This document shows positions 1 through 10,600 of a stretch of DNA of 64,000 nucleotides, piece after piece. Made by a program: the position numbers and the translations under genes. This stretch comes from Artemisia argyi (taxonomy: Eukaryota > Streptophyta > Magnoliopsida > Asterales > Asteraceae). The notes under the pieces were generated by a model, which was not told the DNA's origin, did no database searches, and saw nothing but the letters and a program-made list of their open reading frames with translations. The DNA is taken from NCBI GenBank assembly GCA_030686995.1, contig CM060708.1, positions 260,962,044 through 261,026,043 of the forward strand, written 5' to 3'. The first letter of the stretch is position 1. Each line of letters starts with the position of its first letter.

Positions 1-540
1 TCGTCCTGGGTTCCTGTGTGTCCAGCTTGTTTTGACTGTTGCTTGTTTCCCACAGTCACAAATCACGACCATTTTTTTACCAGATATTAGAAAGTGTGTA
101 AAAAAAAACTTGTGTGACAATAGTGTCATTAAACGGTCATATTTAATTACTGGATAGTATTAAAAGAGTGTAAAAACTTCAATTGCAAATTTAGTCCTTA
201 TATCTATAGTATTATGAAACGTATAAAAAGTACCCCCGGAACATTGAAATGACGATAATACCCTCAGTAACAGGGCACTTAACGAGGAACATAACGAAAG
301 TTAACACTCGGTGTCTTTTTTGCAAAAAAATGGAACGTTAGTTGTTTTTTTGCATGAATTTATGTCTCGGTGTCATTTTTGCATTTTCACGGTACGTTAG
401 TGACTAAATTTGCAATTTACGCTTTTAAATTTTTAGATGGGAGTAGCTCCATTTGTAATAAATGCAATTACCAAAGAAACAATGTAATATCAATTATCAG
501 TTTATCTCTTGAGGTCATCATCGTATTTTAGTTGTTTTTT
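1..540. other. Gene-free AT-rich stretch
   Basis: I see no coding region here. The sequence is AT-rich with short homopolymers and two loosely similar blocks around 300-400, each with a 'cggtgtcatttttgcat'-like phrase, which suggests an old repeat. No family could be assigned. Confidence 0.5.
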
Positions 541-544
541 GAAA

Positions 545-1000
545 GATTTTAAGATCGGGAGCCTACCTAGGATCGTTTTCGTCTTTACAAGATCGTGATT
601 GTAAGATTGGATCGGGATTCAAAGATCTTACTATAATGTTATTTTTATAATATTCTTTGTAATATTATTCAAATATACAAATTATTGTATATCATAAACA
701 AAAAATTATATGAATATTTCATGGAAATGTTGTTCTAAATTGTGAATATATTATATTCAAGAAGAATTACATGCTGTTTTTTAAATTATATAAAAACATA
801 ATCCATAACTTTGTACTTTTTTAGTTTGCGTTTCGAGAAAAGTAAGATCAGATCGTATTAGATCTTGAAATCCTATAATCAAGATCGGGATCCTATAAAA
901 TCTTAAGCTTTCTAAGATCCTATGTAGGATCCGGATCGTTTTTGCTTTGTAGAATCGTAAAATCGTAAGATCCTAAAATCAGGATCGGAATCTTAACAAC
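545..1000. repeat. GATC-rich element with direct terminal repeats
   Basis: Two related blocks of about 85-95 bp in the same orientation, at roughly 547-632 and 902-996, flank about 270 bp of AT-rich DNA. Both share the order 'aagatc', 'cctac/cctatg', 'taggatc', 'ttttcg/ttttgc', 'aagatcgt' and 'gatcggga', and both are full of GATC. The layout resembles a small terminal-repeat element of the TRIM type, but I see no primer-binding site or clear target duplication, so the class is open. Confidence 0.4.
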
Positions 1001-1384
1001 TATGGTTTTTTTGGACATATTATCTCCGTATGTTTTCATTTTAGTTCAATGACAGTTTCAAAAGAAAATGACATAAATTAGCAATATACAAGCCAATTTA
1101 TGAACATGAACTTTAAGTATTGAACTGGTATATTTTAGCTTATTAATCCTTTTCGAAGAACACAACTTTAAAAATACTCACAATTTTACACAAAGTAACA
1201 ACAAACTATCACTTATTAGTGATAATTGGAATTAAAAAAAAAAACTTGTTATGGTTAGTAAAACTTATGAGTGGATGATACATGATCAAAAAAAAAAAAA
1301 CCCCTTGAAAATAGATTTGTAGTTTTGTGTAATTTTCATTGTCTTGTTTGTTGCACTTCTTCGAGTTAATGACGGATACGCTGT

Positions 1385-2972
1385 TATTTTGAATAGCTAC
1401 CCTTTTCAGAAAGTAAGCAAAGCTGGTAATCGTTGGGAAACACGCCTCTTTCTTCGACTTTCAACTTCATCGCTTACACACTCCTACAAGTAGAATTTTG
1501 TAAAGCGTCATTGTGGAGTATCCGGTATACCCCACAAAACTTCACTCGTTATTGTGGAGTATCCAGTATACCTAGATGCTTATGCCAAACACTTCTCGAT
1601 ACATCCCATGTTTGGACACGAGGTTAAGAGTGCTAACTACAATGCGTCCACTCATTTTTGGCGGATTTTAGCTAATGGGTCGGAGATAATACAACTCCAG
1701 CAGTGTCACACTTTGATGGGTTATCGTTTTTTGGAGGGAAAGTGATGCATAGTAGCAATTCTAAGAATGGGGCAGAGCTAAATTTGTCATAATGGTTTCA
1801 GGTTTCTTTAGTAATAAGGCATGAGTTAAAAACCTTAACAGCTAGTAATTTTCTTTTCTTCCAATGATAACTATACTTTATTTGGGATAACAATTTTTTT
1901 GATGATTTTATGTATCTGTGCAGCTGCACATATTGCCCAGAAACATATTAGGAGTTTAGGACAGTCTGTCTTTTGGGCTTGCAGTTAGTTTGCTAAACTT
2001 GTTTCCTTTAAGGTTGGTTGATTGGTTCCTAATCATGTCTTCATGGCTGCTTCTTGGAGACACGAGCAGAGTTGGGATCGTAAGACCTAAAGATGGACCT
2101 CTTAAATTCAAGATATGCAACTGGGAAGATCCCAGTTTTGGACAATTTGGATCATTATCTAAGATCAAGTCTGGCCAAATCAAGGTAAACATGGGAAACC
2201 AATAAGTATAGGTGATAAATTGATCGATTGACTTGAATGGGGGGAATTAGGCTATGTTTTATCTCAAATGGTCCAGCAAATAAAACAAAATAAAAACTGA
2301 ATAGGAAACGGGTCAAATGGGTAGAAAGTTGGCCAAAGTGCTCCAAAAACTAAGATAGTACATAAATAGTACGTAGTATAACTGTTACAGACTTGCAGTA
2401 ATAAAAAAATCAGAAAGTTTAGACAGAATATTTTGGGTCAGCCCAATCCGCCATGTTCAACCCATACAAGTAATTACTCATCACCCAACTTGCCCAAACC
2501 ATCCATATTGACACCTCCGCCACTTAGAATTAATTTGAATTTGTTAAGCAGTCAATGACTAACATGTAATCCTGGTTCTTTATTTGGTACGTAGTCAGTG
2601 AAGTTCGAAGATTCAAAACTAAATGTGTGGAATTCATTGGATGGAAAGGTAGAGAATTTTGATTGGTAATCCTAGCCATTGGTTATACAATTAATAAACG
2701 TACCGAGACTATAATGTATCATACAACATGATTATGCATCTCGCTAGGTGTGTACTTTTTTCTCTGTATGAAGGTTGATCAAGTATGTTCGTGCAGGACG
2801 AAAATTTATCATGACAAAGTAGTAGTAGGAAAAGTCCTTGGCTTGATAACATGAAGGGCCAAGGATGGAACTTACAGCATAGGCTTCACAGGAGAAGGCT
2901 TACTTGGAGCTTCAATTGATGCAGAAAGGGAGCTTCAAGGCATTGGATCTCTTACAGAAAACCTCTAAGCTT
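1385..2972 (+). pseudogene. YUCCA-type flavin monooxygenase pseudogene
   Basis: Four ordered pieces match the YUCCA family, which makes the auxin indole-3-acetic acid from indole-3-pyruvate. Piece 1 (about 1554-1690) reads YLDAYAKHFSIHPMFGHEV and then HFWRILANG. Piece 2 (about 1985-2183) reads LVDWFLIMSSWLLLGDTSR, then IVRPKDGPLKFK and LSKIKSGQIKV, and ends at a good donor AAG|GTAAAC. Piece 3 (about 2594-2670) reads VRRFKTKCVEFI and is continued by DGKVENFD in another frame. Piece 4 (about 2838-2968) holds the C-terminal SIGFTGEGLLGASIDAE. The N-terminal FAD motif is missing and pieces are split by stops and frame shifts, so no full enzyme can be made. Family call is by eye; the order and the intron boundary argue for decay of an ordinary gene copy, not a processed copy. 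Confidence 0.75.
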
Positions 2973-4236
2973 AAAGAGCAGTCTTTATATGTAACAAATG
3001 AAATACAAGCAGTTTCCTTCCTGTTATGGTTGTTTTGATAAGTTTATCTTTGTAATCTGATCAAATTATAAACTTAATTAAACATCTAAATAGTTGGGCC
3101 CCATGGTATGATGTATTACGCAGCTGGATCCAGTCTAGTCATTAGAAAACCTTTCGGTCTTTATGGCTCGATTGGCTAAATGATCCTATGTCTGCTTGTA
3201 AAACTTCTTGGTAATATGTTTTTTCTTCTAGCTTCTTGCTAGTTTTCTATAAAACCGCCGTTTCGAAAAAAAACTTCTACAAAACAAATAGCATGTTCAC
3301 TGGCTACTGTTAACATCCACAACCAGAGATGAGCTAACCAAAATAGCATTAGTGATATCACTTTTTACGCTGCAGTTGCATCTCCATTGTATTTTCATCT
3401 CATATACGAGAATAGACTAAATTCAGTTCCTCAAATTTCAACATAACTCTCAGTTTTCTCATCTCTGACCAACAAATTGCTGTTTCCTATCTGTCTATCC
3501 TATTCTAGACATAACAGCTTGGTTTCATACAAATCCGGGCTAAATTTAAGATGTTCAGCAACAGTGCAATCTATTGCTTACAAATTACTTTCGTATTAGT
3601 CATTTAGTTGTCTTTTGAGGTTAAGAAAACGAAATACATATAATAAAGAAAGGTGGTAAGCAGTTGCAGAGCATTAAACATCCAATGTACGTAGGACGTA
3701 AGACATGCTTATTCACAGGGACGAACACTCCATGTTGAGTGACTGCAACTGAATTTTTGTGCAATGATTCTTAATGCTGCCCCCTCATTAAATACATATG
3801 CAAGTTTTATAATTTTGAGCAAAATGCTCATTCTTATATATATAAAACAAACAACTTCGAGAAGTTCCCAATTTCTAAACATAAAGAACTCTTTTAAACA
3901 AGTGGCTAAATGATATAAAATTCCTCTGTGTGGGCAAACTTAGTCAATTTAAATCCTCAATAACGACATGGACAAACACTTGTTATCTATTCTAAACATG
4001 ACTAACAATGTACTAGAAAATATTACAAAACAAAAAATAAAAGGCATGGTGATAGAAGATAGAGGTAGCCATCAACAAGGAAGACCATTTCAGGACTAAT
4101 AATTCATAGAGCCACCAATTGAGAAACTGTGCAGCTATGCATACAATAACAACCCCGGGTTAACAGTTTCTAAAATACTAACAAAAAGTGAACTTACTAA
4201 CTTTTTTTTTTGTTTTTTGTTCCTTGGTTGCAGGAA
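2973..4236. other. Intergenic DNA with possible LINE tail
   Basis: No coding region seen. Around 3190-3275 the phrase 'ttctagcttcttgctag' followed by an A-rich end resembles the 3' tail of the LINE remnant near 17.5 kb, so a short 5'-truncated LINE end is possible. The rest is AT-rich downstream flank of OEP24. Confidence 0.3.
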
Positions 4237-6136
4237 TTACATCTCAAAATCCCAGATACTCTCAGCCGTTATCTTTGGTATCTTTTTCTCCTCTGCTAAA
4301 TTGACCGACGCAGAAACCTGGATAACATACAGAACCAGTGTTAGAAGCTGTTTGACAACGAGATCCAAAACATAGCAAACCCAATTCAGAGTAAACCACT
4401 AGTTAAAGACGCCAAAGCTAATTGATTGGATGCTAAACCAGCTAAAAAATTCAGCAGCTCAGCGTCACGTTACATCACCCCCTTAGAATGATACCTATAA
4501 ACATTATTGATCAAGAGAAGGTCTTGTGTTACAGATCCTAACAACCAATGGTTTAACAAAAATTAAGGTGCATATAAGTTAGCAGCTTTCACCACAAAGA
4601 AGTTCATGATGATTGAGCAAAATACCAAATTCAACACTGTGCCTGTGTTTCTGGTTCCATTTACCTCAAATTCAACACTATGCCCTTTTTCTCGTTCCAA
4701 TTAGCTACATAATGCACCCTTCTAGACAATATTATAAAAACGCAGCATAAAAATGTACTCTTCTATACTACTCTTTCCCACAACCTTACTATCAAAGAGA
4801 CCGACATACACTCTATTGACTGTTCTAAATTCAGCTGTTTCAAACAGACGAATTCGTTGCATATAATACTTAAGGACATCGTCATTACACGATAAAATAT
4901 AACCTGCAACTATAATCTACTGATCTCATAACCAACTTATTAAATTTAGCAAATTTAAAAAAATCATCAAATAAAAAATTGAAACACGCAAATTCAGAGA
5001 TAATGTACCTTAAAGCTTCCATTAGCAAACGAACTCGTGGTCAAATCCAACCCCAGAACCCTCGTAGACGAGCAATACGAACCCCTAACCACACTATCAT
5101 CACTAATCCTCCTCGAAACAGCCAAATCCCAAGAACTATCACCAAAATCATACCGCGGCTCAAACGTCATCACACCTCCATGCACATAACTATACTTCAC
5201 CTCACAGTTCCCCAACTCAAATCCATAATTCGCCGAAACCTTATTATTTTCATCCAACATAAACAAACCGTCTAACTTCGTTTGTTTACTGAAGACCGAA
5301 TGCGAATACGTTAAATTCAACGGCCTTCCACTAACCCTAACCGTATTCAAAAACTGAAATCTTACATCCTAATTGTAAACAAAACAAACAAATAAAATTT
5401 TAATAGTCATTAATAAGCAAACAAATTTTTAAAAAAATAACTGAAACTAAGTTAAAGTTTAACCGTGGTTAATAGTTTTTAATACATTTTTAGGTATTAA
5501 TAAACTGAAATGTTACATCCTAATATCACATAACAAATAGATAAATTATAACTAGAACAGTACCGCGCAATGCGGCGGCAGGTACCGTGTGATTATATTT
5601 TGCGTTACTTGGTTACATGTTTAGTTGTCTTCATGCTTTATAAGTAGAGATATCAGAGATGGTTAAGCCAAATAATTTTATTTTTGAACAATCAGCCGCT
5701 TCCTAACAAACTTCTTAACCAACCTGCTACCTAACAAATTAATTTTGAAATCTTTCCATAATAAGCAAGAAAAAAATCTGAATTTTAAGCCTTTCTAATT
5801 ATAGAATAGTCCCAAATGCATTATATAGTAGTATAGATATAGATATAGATAATCAATCACTAATCAGCAAATAAGGTGAAACAACTAAAAGTTAAGTTAA
5901 AAAAATTAACCACGGTTAATAATTGTTTTTACCTTTTTAGGGACGTTATAATCGACAGTAAAGGAACCAGGTTTTTCAAGGGATAAGGTGAGACCGTCAA
6001 TTGACGGACCGTTAACGAGGGTGTCGTTAACGTTGACGGAAGCACGAAGGTCAACGTTGCCGGCGTTAAGTACAACAGAGCCTGTGGCATCGGAATTATC
6101 TGGGTCGTAGCTTCCTTTAAATGAAGCTTTCATCAT
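4237..6136 (-). CDS. OEP24: Outer envelope pore protein 24 (OEP24), chloroplastic
   Basis: Beta-barrel channel of the plastid outer envelope, known from the family to pass small charged metabolites. Three exons join in phase 0: 5933-6136 (68 codons), 5009-5368 (120) and 4237-4317 (26 plus stop), giving 214 residues, close to the usual length of about 213. Exon 1 starts [12 protein letters not shown] and ends VDYNVPKK at AAG|GTAAAA. Exon 2 opens [20 protein letters not shown] and ends at AAG|GTACAT. Exon 3 encodes [12 protein letters not shown] to [11 protein letters not shown]. All joints use GT..AG and keep the frame. Two ATGs stand side by side at the start; the first is used here. There is no cleavable transit peptide, as expected for OEP24. 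Intron 1 carries a small Helitron. The region just upstream of the ATG is a C-rich and CA-rich tract. No lesion seen; likely functional. Confidence 0.93.
5552..5849 (-). mobile_element. Small non-autonomous Helitron in OEP24 intron 1
   Basis: On the minus strand the element opens A|TCTATATCTATATC at 5849 and closes with the hairpin GCCGCATTGCGCGG, TACTGTT and then CTAG|T at 5552. TC start, hairpin about 10 bases before CTAG, and insertion between A and T without target duplication are the hallmarks of Helitrons. It is 298 bp with no coding capacity and lies wholly inside the intron, clear of the splice sites. Confidence 0.7.
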
Positions 6137-6137
6137 T

Positions 6138-6191
6138 TTGTGTGTGTGAGTGTGTGTGTGTGGGGGGGGGGGAGAGGGGGGGGGGGGGGGG
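6138..6191 (-). repeat. (CA)n and C-run tract directly upstream of the OEP24 start
   Basis: The plus strand reads (TG)n and then two long G runs broken by 'aga'. In the OEP24 sense this is C-rich followed by CA-rich DNA ending a few bases before the ATG, so it probably forms part of the 5' leader. Its length is likely to vary between individuals and assemblies. Confidence 0.7.
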
Positions 6192-6487
6192 AATTGAAGA
6201 TGATGATGATACTGGGATTTTTGTCAGGGTTTATGTGTTGGAAGAATATGAGTTTTGTGATTTTTGATGAATATGAGGGGCTGTTTTTGTTATTTTTGGA
6301 TAGTTAAAGGGTGTGTTTGTGAGTTAGAAATTTCGAATGGTGATAATTGGGTCTTGATCTTTGGCTTTTTCTTGTGGTTTTGAGTCTTTTGACATTAGAC
6401 GGGTGTTTGTTTAGGCTTATGTTTTACGAGCTTATTTTTTGTCTTATTTTAAAACCTTTCAGATTATATAGGCTTACTATTTTATGT

Positions 6488-6570
6488 GGCTTATTTTAAA
6501 ACCTTTCGGATTATATAAGCTTACTATGGCAAGATAAGCTTATATAAGCCGAAAGTTTTCAAAATAAGCC
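6488..6570. repeat. Imperfect inverted repeat (hairpin)
   Basis: Arms at about 6488-6523 and 6535-6570 are near reverse complements: 'ggcttattttaaaacctttc' against 'gaaagttttcaaaataagcc', then 'attatataagctta' against 'taagcttatataa'. The loop is about 11 bases. This looks like the core of a foldback or MITE in the OEP24/helicase spacer; no target duplication was found. Confidence 0.6.
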
Positions 6571-6884
6571 ATCATAATCAGGTGAGTTTATGTGAAGCAA
6601 GGTTATTTATTAAATTTTTTGTTTTTTAATATATATGAAGCAGTTTACTTAAGTTCTTATAATTTATTTAAAATTTAACAAGTAAATTTTTCTTAATTAG
6701 TAATTACCCTTTTATTATTTTAGTTTTTCTTATTTATAAAATCGACACATATGTTTTTAATACTTTTTATACATGTTTACTTTAGTGGATAAAATTTAGA
6801 TGAGTTTAACCAAATTAAAGTCAATTTTGATCTTTATTGATCGATATCGATTTCAAAATTCTCACTTCCATTTGTATTTTCTCA

Positions 6885-7060
6885 TAAAGTAAGGATCAAA
6901 TAAGAAATAAAAGTAAAATGAGAATGATAAGAAATAACTATAGCCGCACATTTCAGATGCAACTACAAAAAGTTATGCATTTACTCGTGACACGTACTCC
7001 TCATTTATTATTGAGGTACTCTAACAAGACCAACATGTTAAACAAGAAATCTTCTTGTTT
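6885..7060. repeat. MITE-like repeat, second copy near 63.69 kb
   Basis: The block 'aataagaaataaaagtaa' followed by 'gagaatgataagaaataa' and 'agccgcacatttcagatgca' recurs almost unchanged at about 63698-63760. The later copy is a foldback with a reversed arm. This copy seems to have lost its second arm. Confidence 0.5.
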
Positions 7061-7133
7061 AAGACGCTTTCAGCAAATCCCAACCTTTTTGAATATTGCT
7101 TGTGAGTTGTGACACTTAAATAAGTAATAAATA

Positions 7134-7556
7134 CTCCCCTGTCTTATAACTATTGTCCATCGAAAAAAACTCATAATTTAGAAAATATGAATCACATATC
7201 TACTCATGAATGAATCGAATCTATCAATGCATTTCATTATTTTATTTTCATACTTCTTTACCAAACATGTTTTTACTATTTCTCTATTAATTCATATCAA
7301 ATTATTGGATGAGATTTGGTGAGAAGAAAAACTAAAATAAGAAGTATTTATAGTCACACATTTTAAATAAGAGTGAAATTTTTAAGAAGAGATGCATTTA
7401 CTTTTGTAGATGCATGTGAAATCTGAAATGTGATTTTAATTTTTCTTTCATCAAACTATTCCCTAATTCCCGCCAGAAGTGGTAAGTTTGTATATTTATT
7501 CCGAATCTAATAATACCGAAAATCATTCCTTAAACTTGCCTTAAAGACGGTGGGAG
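7134..7556. mobile_element. Stowaway-like MITE upstream of the helicase pseudogene
   Basis: The left end reads TA|CTCCCCTGTCTTATAAC and the right end, reverse-complemented, reads CTCCCACCGTCTT, with TA on the outside. CTCCC..GTC termini and a TA target are typical of Stowaway (Tc1/mariner) MITEs. At 423 bp it is long for the class, so a nested insertion or two elements is possible. Confidence 0.45.
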
Positions 7557-7648
7557 TAACATAAACCGAACTATTTCTACTACCTTAAAATAACATCTCC
7601 CCAAATCAAAAACACAAACCAAACAAACCCTTAATCCCAAATTCAACA

Positions 7649-10600
7649 ATGAAGAAACCGTCATCAAAGGATGCGTTAAAAAAACTGGAATACCTCTCCT
7701 TAGTCTCCAAGGTATGCACAGAACTCGATTCCCATCTCGGATTCATAGACAAAATCTTAGCCGAATTCATAACTGATTTAGGCCGAAAATGTTTATCAGT
7801 CGATGAATTCGATCAAAAGCTTAAAAATAACTTTTAACTATTATTCATGCTATTTTGCCCCCTAAGGTTAGGATTAGGAAGCCGAAAGGAAATATTGGTG
7901 ATAGTAGGGAGCATGTTAGGGGGTTGGACAAGGAGATTGAGTTGGAAAAAGCGCGCTTAAGAAGGCGTGATGATATAGGTGGTGAAAATGAGCTAAGCAG
8001 TCGTAGGGACCGAAATCGTGATAAATATGAGCGTAAACAAGATGAGAGGGATAGGGATGATGGTAAGAAGAGGGTGAATAGGAGAACGGATGATTTGGAG
8101 TTGTATCAAGTGTATAGAGGGAGAGTGACGAGGATAATGGACCACGGATGCTTTGTCGAGATTTTGGATGTGAAGGGAAGGAAGGGTTGGTTCTCGTGTC
8201 GCATATAGCAACTAGGAGAGTAGCGAGTGCGAAGGATATGGTTAAGCGTGACCAAGAGGTTTTTGTGAAGGTGATATCGGTTAGTACCGGGAAGGTTTCT
8301 CTTTCGATGAGGGATGTGGATCAGAATACCGGGAAGGATTTGTTGCCGTTGAAGAGGAGTGGGGAGGATGTAAATGTTAGGCCGGGTGTGGATAATAGTA
8401 GTAATAAGTCGAGGATTGGGTTGTCGGGGATTAAGCTTACTACTGATGAGGATGTTGGTGTTTCGTCTAGACGGCCGTTGAAGAAGATGAGTTCACCCGA
8501 GAGATGGGAGGCGAATCAGCTGATTGCGTCGGGGGTTTTGAGTGTTAAGGATTATCCTATGTACAATGAGGAAACGAATGACGGGATGGTTTATCTTGAA
8601 GAAGGCGGTGATGAGGTGGAATTAAATGATGACGAGCCCGCGTTTTTGAAAGGACAGAGTCATTACTCGATGGATATGTCACCTGTTAAGATTTTTAAAA
8701 ACCCCGAAGGCTCGTTGAGCCGCGCAGCAGCTTTACAATCTGCTTTAATTAAGGAAAGACGAGAAGTGAGGGACCAGCAGCAGAGATCCATGCTTGATTC
8801 CATCCCCAAGGATCTTAATTGTCCATGGGAAGACCCGATGCCTGAAAAAGGCGAGCGGCATTTAGCTCAGGAGTTAAGAGGAGTCGGGTTGTCAGTGTAC
8901 GATATGCCTGAATGGAAAAAGGATTCGTTTAGTAAAGCATTGATTTTTGGTCAAAGGTCGAAGCTGTCGTTACAAGAACAGAGACAAAGCTTGCCGATAT
9001 ACAAACTGAAGAAGGAATTGGTTCAAGCGGTGAATGATAATCAGGTGTTGGTTGTGATTGGTGAGACGGGGTCTGGTAAGACAACTCAGGTGACTCAGTA
9101 TTTAGCAGAAGCCGGTTACACTACTCGGGGTAAGATCGGCTGTACCCAACCTCGTCGTGTGGCTGCAATGTCGGTAGCCAAGAGGGTAGTTGAGGAGTTC
9201 GGTTGTAGACTAGGCGAAGAAGTTGGATACTCGATTCGTTTCGAGGATTGTACGGGTCCCGAAACTGTTATAAAGTACATGACAGATGGTATGCTTTTAC
9301 GGGAAATCCTTGTTAACGAGAATCTATCTCAGTATTCTGTTATTATGCTTGACGAAGCTCACGAGAGGACAATGCATACTGATGTTCTTTTTGGGTTATT
9401 AAAAGGCTTAATGAAACGAAGACCCGACCTTCATTTGATTGTCACTTCAGCTACATTAGACGCCGAGAAATTCTCAGGGTATTTCTTTAACTGTAATATT
9501 TTTACTATTCCTGGAAGGACGTTTCCTGTTGAAATATTTTACACTAAACAGCCGAAAAGTGATTACGTTGATGCAGCTTTATTCATGGTTATGCAAATTC
9601 ACATGAAGGAACCCGAAGGTGATATACTCCTGTTTTTGATCGGTCAAGAGGAAATCGATCACGCGTGTCAGTGTTTGTTTGAGCGGATGAAAGGGTTAGG
9701 TAAGAACGTGCCTGAATTGATTATATTACCTGTTTACAGTGCGCTACCTAGTGAAATGCAGTCGAGAATTTTTGAACCAGCCCCACCAGGGAAGAGGAAG
9801 GTGGTTGTTGCCACTAATATTGCCGAAGCGTCTTTGACCATTGATGGGATTTTCTATGTCATTGACCCTGGTTTCGCTAAGCAAAACGTGTATAACCCGA
9901 AGAAAGGTCTTGATTCGCTTGTTATTACACCTATATCTCAAGCATCAGCTAAGCAAAGGGCGGGTCGTGCAGGTCGTACTGGGCCGGGAAAATGTTTTAG
10001 ATTGTACACTGAAAACGCTTTCCACAATGAAATGTCGCCTACTTCGATTCCTGAAATTCAGAGGATTAATCTTGGGTTGATAACGTTGAATTTGAAAGCA
10101 ATGGGGATCAACGATCTTTTATCGTTTGATTTCATGGACCCACCGTCACCTCAAGCACTTATATCCGCTCTGTAACAGCTTTACACTCTCGGAGCACTTG
10201 ATGAAGAAGGGCTTTTAACGAAATTAGGTAGAAAAATGGCGGAATTTCCACTCGAACCTCCTTTATCTAAGATGCTGTTAGCGAGCGTCGATTTGGGTTG
10301 TAGTGATGAAATATTGACCATTATTGCTATGATTACGACTGGGAATATCTTCTATAGACCTCGGGAGAAACAAGCGCAGACAGATCAGAAGAAGGCCAAG
10401 TTTTTTAAACCGGAAGGAGATCATTTAACTTTGCTTGCTGTTTACGAGGCTTGGAAAGCTAAGAATTTTTCGGGGCCGTGGGGTTTCGAGAATTTTCTTC
10501 AGTTGAGATCACTTAGGAGGGCGCAGGATGTCCAAAAGCAGCTTCTATCTATCATGGACAAGTATGTTCTCTTTGCTTTGTTTTACGTTACAAATTCATA

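Noticed and set aside
4979..5275. 98-codon plus-strand frame
   Set aside because: It is the antisense shadow of OEP24 exon 2.
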